From positions 62,001 to 126,000 of the forward strand of contig NZ_QTQI01000013.1 in NCBI RefSeq assembly GCF_003853705.1: 64,000 nt of DNA, read 5' to 3'. The notes below the pieces were generated by a model. The model ran no database searches, was not told the origin of the DNA, and saw only the letters and a program-made list of their open reading frames with translations. The stretch comes from Burkholderia sp. Bp8992. Lineage in GTDB: Bacteria > Pseudomonadota > Gammaproteobacteria > Burkholderiales > Burkholderiaceae. Shown piece after piece: positions 52,930-62,085 of this stretch. Both the position numbers and the translations under genes were made by a program. Within the stretch, counting starts at the first letter, position 1, and each line of letters begins with the position of its first letter.

Positions 52930-53722
52930 GACCCTGCGCCTCGGCGACCGCGGCGCCGACGTCAGCTACCTGCAGCGCCAGCTCATCGCAGCCGGCGCGC
53001 GCCTCGACACCGACGCAATCTACGGCAGCGCAACCCGTAACGCCGTGGTGGCGTTCCAGGCCACGCATGGGCTGGTCGCAGACGGCATCGCCGGCCCGAA
53101 GACCTGGTCGACGCTCTCGGCCGGCCGGCGCGATCCGCGCCACCTCACCGACGCTGACCTGCAGCGCGCGTCCGATCGGCTGCAGGTCGATATCGCGGCC
53201 GTGCGTGCCGTCAATGAGGTGGAATCGAAAGGCGCCGGGTTCCTGCCTGACGGCCGGCCCGTGATCCTGTACGAGCGGCACATCATGTATCGCCAGCTCG
53301 CGGCGGCCGGCCTGGACGCGGACGCGCTGGCGGCGAAATATCCGGCCCTGATCAACCCGAAGCGCGGCGGCTACGCCGGCGACGCGGCGGAATATGCGCG
53401 CCTGGCGAGCGCGTCGCAAATTTCGGCCGCCTGCGCGCTCGAGGCGACGAGCTGGGGCGCGTTTCAAATCATGGGCTTCCACTGGAAGGCGCTCGGCTAT
53501 CCGGACGTGTTCGCGTTCGTCGACGCGATGAAGGTCAGCGAGGCCGAGCAGCTCGAGGCGTTCGTCCGCTTCGTCCTGGCTGACAAGGTAATGCTCGCCG
53601 CGCTGCGCGGTAAGAAGTGGGCGAAGTTCGCCGAGCTGTACAACGGCAAGGCGTACGCGGAGAACCTGTACGACGTGAAGCTCGAACGGGCGTTCGATCG
53701 CTACAGCCGGGCGGCCGCGTGA
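52922..53722 (+). CDS. Endolysin: peptidoglycan-binding plus N-acetylmuramidase (DUF3380) domain
   Basis: 266 residues. Residues 1-70 are a PG_binding_1 domain (LRLGDRGADVSYLQRQLIAA, YGSATRNAVVAFQATHGLVA). Residues 80-266 are the DUF3380 muramidase: VRAVNEVESKGAGFL with the catalytic Glu, ILYERHIMYRQL, and SWGAFQIMGFHWKALGY. No signal peptide, so it depends on the holin to reach the wall. Confidence 0.93.
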   Translation: MYKTLRLGDRGADVSYLQRQLIAAGARLDTDAIYGSATRNAVVAFQATHGLVADGIAGPKTWSTLSAGRRDPRHLTDADLQRASDRLQVDIAAVRAVNEVESKGAGFLPDGRPVILYERHIMYRQLAAAGLDADALAAKYPALINPKRGGYAGDAAEYARLASASQISAACALEATSWGAFQIMGFHWKALGYPDVFAFVDAMKVSEAEQLEAFVRFVLADKVMLAALRGKKWAKFAELYNGKAYAENLYDVKLERAFDRYSRAAA

Positions 53723-54210
53723 CGACCGGCGCCCGTATCTTCGTCGCTAGCGTGATTGCGCTCGCCATTGCAGGTGTCGTCATCGCGATCCAGCATGCGC
53801 GCCTGGTCGACGCCGGCCAGCGCGTCGACGATCTCGCGCGCGACGTGCGCGATCGGACGGCCGAGCGCGACGCGGCACGCCGCGACGTGAAGGTCGTCAC
53901 GCAGTACGTCGACCGTGTCCAGGTCGTCCGCGAGAAGGGCGACACCATCATCAAGGAGGTTCCCGTCTATGTGGATCGCGAAGCGGATCGCGCCTGCGTT
54001 GTTCCTGTTGGGTTTGTGCGCGTGCACGACGGCGCCGCCGCCAACGTGCCGGTGGGCGATCCCGGAAGCGCTGATGCGGCCCCCTCGGGCATTGCACTCT
54101 CTGCCGTCGGCTCAACCGTCGCAGGCAACTACACCACCTGTCACGAAAACGCCGAGCAACTGATCGCGCTGCAGACCCGAGTACGCGACACGGAGGAATC
54201 GGCGCCGTGA
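53719..54210 (+). CDS. Rz-like inner-membrane spanin (LysB type)
   Basis: 163 residues from a GTG that overlaps the endolysin stop (GTGA). An N-terminal membrane helix (FVASVIALAIAGVVIAI) is followed by a coiled coil (LVDAGQRVDDLARDVRDRTA). It spans the periplasm and fuses inner and outer membranes together with the nested Rz1. Confidence 0.85.
   Translation: MTTGARIFVASVIALAIAGVVIAIQHARLVDAGQRVDDLARDVRDRTAERDAARRDVKVVTQYVDRVQVVREKGDTIIKEVPVYVDREADRACVVPVGFVRVHDGAAANVPVGDPGSADAAPSGIALSAVGSTVAGNYTTCHENAEQLIALQTRVRDTEESAP
53969..54163 (+). CDS. Rz1-like outer-membrane lipoprotein spanin, nested in the Rz gene
   Basis: 64 residues, wholly inside Rz in the +1 frame, with AAGGAGG nine bases before the ATG. 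The N-terminus MWIAKRIAPALFLLGLCAC carries a lipoprotein signal with a lipobox Cys; the mature part is Pro/Ala-rich (TTAPPPTC), as in Rz1. Nested Rz/Rz1 pairs are known from lambda and from P2 lysB/lysC. Confidence 0.85.
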   Translation: MWIAKRIAPALFLLGLCACTTAPPPTCRWAIPEALMRPPRALHSLPSAQPSQATTPPVTKTPSN

Positions 54211-54617
54211 AGAAGCCCGATAGCTTGCGCGCGGCCCTCACTGCCGCTCTGCCCGAGTTCGCGCGCGATCCCGACCGGCTGCACGTCTTCATCGAACACG
54301 GGTCGATCGCCGTCACCGCTGCGAAGTCGCTGTCGTTCGAATATGCCTACACGCTCGACATCGTCGTGACGGATTACGCCGGCGATGCAGATCACCTGAT
54401 GGTGCCGATCATCGCCTGGCTGAAGATCCACCAGCCCGAGCTGCTGCTCAACCGCGACCTCTGCCGCGACGGGTTCAAGTTCCAGGCCGAGCTGCTCGAC
54501 AACGGCAAATCGGACGTCGAGATCCTGCTGAAGCTGACCGAGCGCGTCGGCGTTGTCGAGCAGCCGGGCGGCTATGAGATTCGCCACTTCGGCGAGCCAC
54601 CGATCGCGGGGACCTGA
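54207..54617 (+). CDS. R: Tail completion protein (P2 gpR-like)
   Basis: 136 residues, GTGA overlap with Rz. SLRAALTAALPEFARDPDRL, GSIAVTAAKSLSFEYAYTLD and VPIIAWLKIHQPELLLN are the gpR pattern. It ends the tail at the head-proximal side. Confidence 0.93.
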   Translation: MKKPDSLRAALTAALPEFARDPDRLHVFIEHGSIAVTAAKSLSFEYAYTLDIVVTDYAGDADHLMVPIIAWLKIHQPELLLNRDLCRDGFKFQAELLDNGKSDVEILLKLTERVGVVEQPGGYEIRHFGEPPIAGT

Positions 54618-55066
54618 TGGTTGATCGCCTATCCCGCGCCGAAGACTGGGCGTCCGGCCTGCTCGGCCAGCTCACGGCCGCGCAGCGCGTGGTGCTGGCG
54701 AAAGGACTGGCCGCCGAGCTGCGCCGACGCCATTCACGGCGCATCGCCGAAGCCCGCAACCCGGACGGCAGCCGGTACGCGCCGCGCAAGCCGCAGGCTC
54801 GGCGCAAGAAGGGCCACATCCGGCGCGCGATGTTCGCGAAGCTGCGCACTGCGCGCTTCCTCAAAACCGCGTCGACCGCCGACGCGTCGGTCCTGCATTT
54901 CACGCGCCAGGTCGAACGCATCGCACGCGTGCACCAGGAGGGCCTGCGCGATCGCGTTGAGCGCAACGGGCCGGTCGTCCAGTATCCTGTGCGCCAGCTG
55001 CTCGGCCTGGCCGATGCCGACGTCGACCGGATCGCCGACGTCGTTCTTGACTTCCTGTCGAGCTAG
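54617..55066 (+). CDS. S: Tail completion protein (P2 gpS-like)
   Basis: 149 residues; start overlaps R by one base (TGATGG). RRHSRRIAEARNPDGSRYAP and KLRTARFLKTASTADASVLH then RIARVHQEGLRDRV are the gpS pattern. Followed by the inserted GIY-YIG gene. Confidence 0.92.
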   Translation: MVDRLSRAEDWASGLLGQLTAAQRVVLAKGLAAELRRRHSRRIAEARNPDGSRYAPRKPQARRKKGHIRRAMFAKLRTARFLKTASTADASVLHFTRQVERIARVHQEGLRDRVERNGPVVQYPVRQLLGLADADVDRIADVVLDFLSS

Positions 55067-55119
55067 TCCGAGTACGATTGGGCTACCGCCGTCCCAGAGT
55101 CATTGGATGTCAACAGCGT

Positions 55120-55881
55120 ATGAAGCGTTTGATTGAACTGACTGCTAGCGCCGCTCTGCCTTCGTTGCGCAATCCCGCAACGAGCTGCCTGTTCCTTTAC
55201 GTCATGCAGAATGAACACGGCCTCATCAAGATCGGGCGTAGCGATGACCCGCACCGTCGAGTGTCCGAGGTCCAAAAGAGCGCTCGTTGTTCGGTCGCCC
55301 TGATCGCCACTTTTCCTGAAGCCGGCCATTTCGAGGAGTGGATACATATCCAAATGGCCGATCATCTCATCGCATACGAATGGTTCGAAGGAACGCGCGA
55401 AGCGAGGGATGCGCTGGCCTCGCTTCTCGGACACGAACTGACCTGGACGTACGAGCTCGCGAAGCAGAGCGCCCGCGCATGGACAGAGCGGCTCCTCGAC
55501 AGCGGGGCGGAGCGATACTGGCGCAAACGTGAACGCGACATGATCCGCAGAATTAAGGGGGCTGTCACCGGCAATGGGAGTTATCGCGCTCATCTCGACG
55601 GCTCCCTGGATCTCGACGGATACATCGCGCCGCACGTGGGATTCCGTGAACCGCTTCTCGAGCAGGACCGAGATGGCAAACCGGTTCTACTGGCGCGATT
55701 CGGCGACAGTGAAAAGATGACTATCGTGCCCGCCTACACCCGCTCGATGGTGGCCGCCCTAAGTCTGTGGCTACCCAATCCTGACCGGCCCATTCAATCC
55801 TTCGAGCGCCCGGTGGAATGCTGTTTCTTCGGCCTTTGTGACCGACTTGGATTCGATCCCGAGCGGCTATCGGTTTACTGA
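55120..55881 (+). CDS. GIY-YIG-like nuclease (T5orf172/Mug113 type), inserted between S and V
   Basis: 253 residues from MKRLIELTASAAL. The nuclease core is at 24-100: LFLYVMQNEHGLIKIGRSDD, PHRRVSEVQ and later H.EEW.H, RxxEWF. This is the T5orf172/Mug113 version of GIY-YIG (YVM...KIGRS..P..R). The C-terminal 130 residues are unlike known domains. The gene is more AT-rich than S and V, is absent from the P2 order and has its own start, so it is a late-acquired cargo gene; a role in phage exclusion or host DNA damage is possible but unproven. Confidence 0.75.
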   Translation: MKRLIELTASAALPSLRNPATSCLFLYVMQNEHGLIKIGRSDDPHRRVSEVQKSARCSVALIATFPEAGHFEEWIHIQMADHLIAYEWFEGTREARDALASLLGHELTWTYELAKQSARAWTERLLDSGAERYWRKRERDMIRRIKGAVTGNGSYRAHLDGSLDLDGYIAPHVGFREPLLEQDRDGKPVLLARFGDSEKMTIVPAYTRSMVAALSLWLPNPDRPIQSFERPVECCFFGLCDRLGFDPERLSVY

Positions 55882-55899
55882 GCGAGCGACCAATATTTC

Positions 55900-55923
55900 G
55901 TTGTCGCCCGGCCGCGTACAACC
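55900..55923 (+). promoter_or_regulatory. Late-promoter operator 2 (upstream of V)
   Basis: GTTGT-N13-ACAAC, 44 bases before V, right after the GIY-YIG gene stop. Same spacing as the repeats at 48775 and 63504. Confidence 0.7.
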
Positions 55924-55966
55924 TTTCTAGCGTGCCTCTCTCTCGCGCGCGCGGCATCCTTGCCGC

Positions 55967-56680
55967 ATGGATGATTTTGCTGACCTGAACCGCCGCCTCG
56001 AAAGCCTCCTGCGCGAGGGCACCGTGATCGAAGTCGATCACGGTGCCCGCCGCGTACGCGTGGAATCCGGTGGCCTGCAAACCGACTGGATTCGCTGGCT
56101 CGCGCAGCGCACCGGCGACAGCGTCACGTGGGACCCGCCGTCCGAGGGCGAGCCGGGGCTGCTGTTCTGTCCGTCCGGCGAACCGACGACGGGCCTCTTT
56201 CTCCCTGGCGTGTACTGCGACGGCCACGACTCGCCCAGCTCGAGCCCGACGCAACACGTGCGCGTCTACCGCGACGGCGCACGCGTCCAGTACGACTTCG
56301 CCGCGCACGCACTCACCGCCACGCTTCCGGCCGGCGCCACCGTCCAGGTCATCGCGCCTGGCAGCGTCACGGTCGAAACCAAAACCGCAACCGTCAAGGC
56401 GAAATCCGTCACGCTCGACGCCGACGATACGACCGTGACGGGCTCGCTGCTCGTGAAGGGACCGCTCACGTTCGAATCGGGCGCGACCGGCAAGGGCGGG
56501 GGCGGGGGCGGTGCCGGCGGTGGCGGCCCCGTGATCGAGATTCAGGGCAGCGCGCACTTCACGGGCACCGTGACGGCTGATGGCGACGTGAAGTCGCGAG
56601 GCGTCAGCCTTGTAGAGCATCCGCACCAGGCGCAGGGCGAATTCGCCAAGACTTCGAAGCCGATCGCAGGTGGCGCATGA
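55967..56680 (+). CDS. V: Baseplate spike protein (P2 gpV-like)
   Basis: 237 residues. N-terminal OB fold (REGTVIEVDHGARRVRVESG, TGDSVTWDPPSEGEPGLLFC), then a beta-helix needle with repeats (TVETKTATVKAKSVTLDADD) and a Gly run (GKGGGGGGAGGGGP). It is the membrane-piercing spike, the same fold class as VgrG of the T6SS. Stop overlaps W. Confidence 0.93.
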   Translation: MDDFADLNRRLESLLREGTVIEVDHGARRVRVESGGLQTDWIRWLAQRTGDSVTWDPPSEGEPGLLFCPSGEPTTGLFLPGVYCDGHDSPSSSPTQHVRVYRDGARVQYDFAAHALTATLPAGATVQVIAPGSVTVETKTATVKAKSVTLDADDTTVTGSLLVKGPLTFESGATGKGGGGGGAGGGGPVIEIQGSAHFTGTVTADGDVKSRGVSLVEHPHQAQGEFAKTSKPIAGGA

Positions 56681-57042
56681 ACGGCATGAACGCACGCACC
56701 GGCCGCGCGATCGCCGGCCAGGTCCACATCGAGCAGTCCGTCGCGGACATCCTGTTTACGCCGCTCGGCACGCGCGTGATGCGCCGTGAGTACGGTTCGC
56801 TGCTGCCCGAGCTGATCGACGGCCCGGTCAATCCCCTGATGCGCATGCGCGTCATGGCGGCGTCCGTGATGGCGCTGGCCCGATGGGAGCCGCGCATCCA
56901 GGTCAACCAGGTGGATTTCGGCAGCACCGGCATCGACGGCGGCGCCGTGCTCGAGCTGCAAGGCGAGCGCACGGACGGCCCGCGCGCGGGCACTGCCTTC
57001 TCCATGCGCCTGCCGGCGACGAACGGGCGAGGTGCTGCATGA
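56677..57042 (+). CDS. W: Baseplate wedge protein (P2 gpW, gp25-like)
   Basis: 121 residues, ATGA overlap with V. HIEQSVADILFTPLGTRVMR REYGSLLPELID and LARWEPRIQVNQVDF form the gp25-like fold also seen in TssE. Overlaps J. Confidence 0.94.
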   Translation: MNGMNARTGRAIAGQVHIEQSVADILFTPLGTRVMRREYGSLLPELIDGPVNPLMRMRVMAASVMALARWEPRIQVNQVDFGSTGIDGGAVLELQGERTDGPRAGTAFSMRLPATNGRGAA

Positions 57043-57944
57043 GAACGACGCCGATAGATCTGTCGCAGCTCCCGGCACCGGACATCGTCGACGAACTCGA
57101 CTATGAAACGATCCTGGCCGAGAAGAAAGCCCGCTTGGTCTCCCTGTACCCGAAGGAACAGCAGGACGAGATCGCGGCCACGCTCGAGCTCGAATCGGAG
57201 CCGATGGTGAAGCTGCTGCAGGAAGGCGCATACGAAAAAATGCTGCTGCTCGCGCTCATGAACGAGAAGGCGCGCGGCATCCTGCTCGCGTACGCGAAGC
57301 GCAGCACGCTCGAGCACATCGGCGCCCTGTTCGACGTCGACCGCCTGCTGATCTCGCCGGGCGATCCCGACCAGGGCATCGATCCTGTCTACGAGGACGA
57401 CGACAGCCTGCGCGAGCGCATCCAGCTCGCGCCGCGCGGTTTCTCAGTCGCTGGCCCCGACGACGCGTACGTGTTTCATGCGCGCGCCGCTGACGGGCGC
57501 GTGAAGGCGGCGACCGCGTATAGCCCGTCGCCGTGCGTGATGATCGTCACGGTTCTGTCGCGCGAAGGCGACGGCACGGCGAGCCAGGAACTGATCGACA
57601 TCGTCAAGAAGGCGCTCGAGAAGAAGCGGCCGCAGGCGGATGAGGTCATCGTGCAGAGCGCGAAGATCGTGCCGTACGCGATCCGCGCGACGCTGCGCTT
57701 CTTCAATGGCCCGGACCGCGCCGTCGCGCTCGCGGAAGCGAAGAAGAAGACGCTGCAGTTCACCGAATCGATGCACCGGCCGGGTTCCGAGGTCACGTTG
57801 GACGGACTGTACGCGTCGATGCGCGTCGCCGGCGTCCAGAAGGTCCTGCTCGACACGCCGGCCGAAGGCGTGCCGATCGCGATCGACCAGGCGCCGTACT
57901 GCACGGGTATCGAGCTGACGGACGGTGGGGTGGCCGATGACTAA
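57039..57944 (+). CDS. J: Baseplate assembly protein (P2 gpJ-like)
   Basis: 301 residues, start ATGA in the W stop. TPIDLSQLPAPDIVDELDYE and the ...RSTLEHIGALFDVDR... segment are typical of gpJ; it forms the baseplate wedge. Overlaps I by eight bases. Confidence 0.94.
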   Translation: MRTTPIDLSQLPAPDIVDELDYETILAEKKARLVSLYPKEQQDEIAATLELESEPMVKLLQEGAYEKMLLLALMNEKARGILLAYAKRSTLEHIGALFDVDRLLISPGDPDQGIDPVYEDDDSLRERIQLAPRGFSVAGPDDAYVFHARAADGRVKAATAYSPSPCVMIVTVLSREGDGTASQELIDIVKKALEKKRPQADEVIVQSAKIVPYAIRATLRFFNGPDRAVALAEAKKKTLQFTESMHRPGSEVTLDGLYASMRVAGVQKVLLDTPAEGVPIAIDQAPYCTGIELTDGGVADD

Positions 57945-58488
57945 GCCGGCCGTCTCCCTGCTGCCGCCGAACGCGACCGTGCTCGAGCGGCGCCTGGCCG
58001 AAGCCAACTCGGACGTGCTGGACATCCCGGTCGAGATCGACACGCTGATGGACCCGGATCGAATCCCGCTGCGCTTCCTGCCCTGGCTCGCCTGGCACAT
58101 GGGCGTCGATACCTGGCGCGACGAATGGCCCGAGCAGATAAAGCGCGCACGCGTGAAATCCGCGATCCGGATCGCCCGCAAAAAGGGCACGGCCGATGCC
58201 GTGCGCGACGTGTGCGCGTCGTTCGGTGCGAACGTCGTGATGCGTGAGTGGTTCGAGAAAACGCCGCGAGGCGTGCCGGGCACGTTCGAGATCGTGATGA
58301 CGGTCGGCGCGCGTGACGGCGTGCCGGCCACCGCGCAATACGTCAACGACATCCGCGCCGAGGTCGATCGCGCGAAGCGCGGCACCGCCCACTACACCTT
58401 CACGCAGGGATTCAGCATGCACGGCTCGATCGGCGTCGCATGTGGCGTGCGCGCGGCTGTTTATCGCCGCCTCTCTCTCACGGATTAA
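57937..58488 (+). CDS. I: Tail protein I (P2 gpI-like)
   Basis: 183 residues, start within the J 3' end, GGTGGGGTGG upstream. LLPPNATVLERRLAEANSDV, LPWLAWHMGVDTWRDEWPEQ and RKKGTADAVRDVCASFG are the gpI pattern. It links baseplate and tail fibre. Confidence 0.94.
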   Translation: MTKPAVSLLPPNATVLERRLAEANSDVLDIPVEIDTLMDPDRIPLRFLPWLAWHMGVDTWRDEWPEQIKRARVKSAIRIARKKGTADAVRDVCASFGANVVMREWFEKTPRGVPGTFEIVMTVGARDGVPATAQYVNDIRAEVDRAKRGTAHYTFTQGFSMHGSIGVACGVRAAVYRRLSLTD

Positions 58489-58493
58489 CGAAC

Positions 58494-61400
58494 ATGGCTG
58501 GAAACCTCATCTACATCACGGACGCCGGCCGCGCCGCACTGGTGGCGCCGGGCAACACCGGGACCACCGCGCGCCAGGTGACGCAGATTGGCCTCGCCAC
58601 GGCGGCTTTCGTCTTCAAGCCGGACATGACCGCGCTGCCGAGCGAGCTGAAGCGCATCACGACGTTCGGCGGTGATACCGTCGCGAAAGACACGATCCAC
58701 ATCGTGATCCAGGACGACAGCGCGGACCAGTACAAGCTGTACGGATTCGGGCTGTACCTGGACAACGGCGTGCTGTTCGGCGTCTATGTGCAGAACGATC
58801 CGATCCTCGAAAAAGCGGCGACCTCGATGCTGCTGCTGGCCGCCGATACCGTGTTCGCGTCGATCGACGTGACGAAACTGGTGTTCGGGCCGACGTCGTT
58901 CCTCAATCCGCCGGCGACCACCGAGCGCAAGGGCGTCGTCGAGCTGGCGACGCAGGCCGAGGTCGACGACGGTGCGGACGACACGCGCGCCGTGACACCG
59001 AAGACCGCAGCCGCGCGATACGCGCCGCTCGTGCGGCCGCAGCTCACTGGCCCGGTCAGCGTCACGTCGACGGCGACGGACCAGGACGCGCAGCTCGCCG
59101 TCGCGGCGACGTCGGGCGCTCTCAACCGTGCGGCGAAGATCCGCTTTCACGGTACTTTCGCTGCCGGCACGGCGGACACCAACGCTCGCCTCATCGCATC
59201 GATCCGCGCCGGCTACGATGGCGGCACGTGGGGCCGGGAGTACCTCGACTTCTGGATCAACCGTGCGCCCAACGACTCCAACAGCGACGCGAATCAGGTT
59301 CGCGCCATGCGGATCACGTACGGCGGCCGCCTTCTTGTCGGCAACCGCGACGATGACGGCACGAACGTGTTTCAGGTCGCAGGGAACGGCACGTTCTCCG
59401 GCGGCATCACCAGTTCGGGCCTTGATGCCGGCGGTGCAAACATCCGACTGCGCAACGGCCGCGATGTCCTGCTGCGCAACGATGGCTCGAACTTCTACCT
59501 TCTGCTGACCAACAACAGCGACCCCGGCGCATCGTGGAACGGTCTTCGGCCGCTGACCGTCAACGTCGTCACGGGCGCCGTGATGCTGGACGATACCGGC
59601 GCCGGGACGTATGTCGGCGGCCAGCTGGCCGTCAAGGGCATGCTCAACGTCAGCAATGGCCCCAATGAGGCTCGCATGCTGCTCGGCCCGAGCGGCGGAT
59701 ACTTCTTCGGCACCGCGAATGCGGCCGGCTTCTACCTCCCGTCGACGGGCGCGATGTTCGCGTTCGACTTCGCGAAGAAGAATCTGCTCGTCGTCGGGAA
59801 TGAGGTGTGGAACGCAGGCAATCTGCCGAAGCCGGCCCAGACCACGGGTTTCACCATGTCCGGTCAGATATTGGCCGCCGAGGGAAGTGTCGAGAAGCCC
59901 GGCATCTCGTTTGTGAACGACGGCGCGCCGGATACTGGCTTCTTCCATATTGCCGACGGCGTGTTCGCGGTCACGAACAACGGACGCGAAACGATGCGGT
60001 TTCTCGCCGGCGATACCAATCGCGTCCTCATCGGACCGCCGGCCGACGACGGCAGCATGTTGCAGGTCAGCGGCAACGCGGTCACGCGTGGGCTGCATCG
60101 GTTCGGCAACGGCAAAACGACCGCATGGGCCAACAGCGGCGGTGAATGGGGGTACTTTCGCTCGAACGGCAACGTCTCGGTCGGCAGCGAAGGTTCGACC
60201 GGCATGCTGCAACTCGTCGCCGGCAATGCCCAAGCCGCATTACTGGTTCCCGGCGGTCGGATGACGATCGGCCGGACGGATGATGACGGTGTCAACGCGG
60301 CGCAGGTAGGTGGAAGCGTGCGGGCATTGAACTACTTCATCAACGGCCAGGGTGTCGGTGATTCTGGCCTGATTGGGATCTACAACGGGGCCAACGGGCC
60401 GAACATCGGTTTCTACGGCAGCGCGACAGTTGGCGCAGGTGCCGTCACGTTCAGCACGGGAGGAACCGAGCGAGCGCGCATCAGCGCGGCCGGAAACCTC
60501 TTGATCGGGACAACAGCTGATGACGGCGCGAACAAGCTGCAAATCGCCGGCGCGGCGAAGCTCGCAGGTGCCTTGTATTCGGCCGCTGCGGTCATCGACA
60601 GCGGAGCTGGTTGGAGCACGATCTACCTGAAGAACGGCGGGAAAAACCGCTGGACGATCGGCAAATCCGATACAGACGATTTCGCACTCAGCGCATTTGA
60701 CGACGACGGTGTCACGCAGCGTCGCGTACTGGATATTCCGCGCGCCTCGCAGGTGGCCAGTTTCGTGAAGCGTCCGACATGGGCCGGCGCAATTCCTTGG
60801 GACAGCATGAACGTCACGCCTCTCGACAAGAACGCCGGGGGCCAAGTCAATGCGAACGTGACGCTGTACGGAGCCGGCGACTACGGGTCGCAGCTCGTCT
60901 TCAACTCGAACGGGTACACGCCGCGAATTCAGGTGCAGGCGTCGGCAGCGAAGTGGATGGTTACAAACGGCGCGAATACCGTTGCTAACTTGACAGTCAC
61001 CGAAGCGGGGACGGTCATCGCGCACGGCGAGTTGCAGGCTGCCGACGGCGCAGTCCGCGTTACGACGGATGGAAACCTGTACGGGAGCCTGTGGGGCGGA
61101 TGGCTATCGAACCACCTACCGAGCAATTACGTCAGCCGCGCCGGCAGCACGATGTGGGGCCGCCTGACGCTCGCGCGGGATGGATGGGATGCGGACCTTG
61201 GCCTACGTGCCGCCGATGGCGCACAGACGTACCTGCGCGCGCGGCGCGCTGGCGGCATTGAACTCATCAACAACGCGTACAACGCAGTCACATGGTCGGT
61301 AGACGACTGGGGCACGATGTACATGCGCGGCCAGCAGATTCTCAACACGGACGGGAACCTCTTCTGCTCGTATCGCGGCGCGTGGATGAACGCCATCCTC

Positions 61401-61601
61401 GACGATCTGTACAACCGCGACAACACGAAGGCCAACGCCGGTGCGCGCGTGCAGTGGGATTCCGGCGTGAACAATTTTGGCACGATTGACCGGCTCAACG
61501 GTGCACTGCCTGCGCCGTGGGTCGTCTGCGGCCTGAGCGGTCCGGGCAACGGCACGGCCAACGCGATCACTGTCTACGGCGTAGTTTTGAGGAACCAATG
61601 A
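58494..61601 (+). CDS. H: Tail fibre protein (P2 gpH-like)
   Basis: 1035 residues. N-terminal 150 residues match the P2 fibre head (YITDAGRAALVAPGNTGTTA RQVTQIGLA; the baseplate-binding part). The middle has four copies of a motif (LLIG..xDDGxNxLQVxG) near residues 280, 515, 595 and 675, which are repeated shaft segments. The C-terminal 300 residues carry LWGGWLSNHL, TMWGRLTLARDGWDADLGLR and a tip with YCSYRGAWMN-type aromatic residues. It decides host range. Ends in an overlap with the assembly gene. Confidence 0.9.
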   Translation: MAGNLIYITDAGRAALVAPGNTGTTARQVTQIGLATAAFVFKPDMTALPSELKRITTFGGDTVAKDTIHIVIQDDSADQYKLYGFGLYLDNGVLFGVYVQNDPILEKAATSMLLLAADTVFASIDVTKLVFGPTSFLNPPATTERKGVVELATQAEVDDGADDTRAVTPKTAAARYAPLVRPQLTGPVSVTSTATDQDAQLAVAATSGALNRAAKIRFHGTFAAGTADTNARLIASIRAGYDGGTWGREYLDFWINRAPNDSNSDANQVRAMRITYGGRLLVGNRDDDGTNVFQVAGNGTFSGGITSSGLDAGGANIRLRNGRDVLLRNDGSNFYLLLTNNSDPGASWNGLRPLTVNVVTGAVMLDDTGAGTYVGGQLAVKGMLNVSNGPNEARMLLGPSGGYFFGTANAAGFYLPSTGAMFAFDFAKKNLLVVGNEVWNAGNLPKPAQTTGFTMSGQILAAEGSVEKPGISFVNDGAPDTGFFHIADGVFAVTNNGRETMRFLAGDTNRVLIGPPADDGSMLQVSGNAVTRGLHRFGNGKTTAWANSGGEWGYFRSNGNVSVGSEGSTGMLQLVAGNAQAALLVPGGRMTIGRTDDDGVNAAQVGGSVRALNYFINGQGVGDSGLIGIYNGANGPNIGFYGSATVGAGAVTFSTGGTERARISAAGNLLIGTTADDGANKLQIAGAAKLAGALYSAAAVIDSGAGWSTIYLKNGGKNRWTIGKSDTDDFALSAFDDDGVTQRRVLDIPRASQVASFVKRPTWAGAIPWDSMNVTPLDKNAGGQVNANVTLYGAGDYGSQLVFNSNGYTPRIQVQASAAKWMVTNGANTVANLTVTEAGTVIAHGELQAADGAVRVTTDGNLYGSLWGGWLSNHLPSNYVSRAGSTMWGRLTLARDGWDADLGLRAADGAQTYLRARRAGGIELINNAYNAVTWSVDDWGTMYMRGQQILNTDGNLFCSYRGAWMNAILDDLYNRDNTKANAGARVQWDSGVNNFGTIDRLNGALPAPWVVCGLSGPGNGTANAITVYGVVLRNQ

Positions 61602-62029
61602 CGAACTCCAACACCATGCTCCACGTCGAGCAAGCGGCTTTCATTCTGGCGAAGAAATTTCCGCAGCTTGCCCGCTGCATCGATTACTGGGTCTCGCACC
61701 CGGTTGATGAGAAAACACTGAATCAAACGAAATCGGCATGGGTGCCGATCTGGTATCCGCGCGACATTCCGCAGCCGACACCGGTAGACCTGTTGAACTG
61801 GTGGCCGGAATTCGAAGCGGAATACGAACGGACGATCGACGCGCCCGAGCGCGTGCGCAAAGAGCGCGACGCGCTGCTCGTCGAAGCCGATCGTTTGGTC
61901 GAGCGCGCGGCGGACGCCGGCGACGCCGATCGCGAAGCCGCCCTTCGGCGCTATCGCTCTGCGTTGCGGGACGTACCGCAGCAGGCAGGCTTTCCGCTCG
62001 ACGTCGTCTGGCCGCAGTTGCCCGCGTAG
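61598..62029 (+). CDS. Tail fibre assembly-type protein
   Basis: 143 residues, GAGGAACC before the ATG, overlapping the fibre stop. The C-terminus (ALRRYRSALRDVPQQAGFPL DVVWPQLP) is the hallmark of tail assembly/chaperone proteins. Takes the place of P2 gpG. Confidence 0.85.
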   Translation: MTNSNTMLHVEQAAFILAKKFPQLARCIDYWVSHPVDEKTLNQTKSAWVPIWYPRDIPQPTPVDLLNWWPEFEAEYERTIDAPERVRKERDALLVEADRLVERAADAGDADREAALRRYRSALRDVPQQAGFPLDVVWPQLPA

Positions 62030-62085
62030 TCGCGCATCACCACAAACCGCAGTCCCGTTTCATTTTTTATTTCCAGGAATCGAAC

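Noticed and set aside
59330-60560. Repeated motifs as a CRISPR array
   Set aside because: The repeats are protein-level shaft motifs within the fibre gene, with uneven spacing and low DNA identity.
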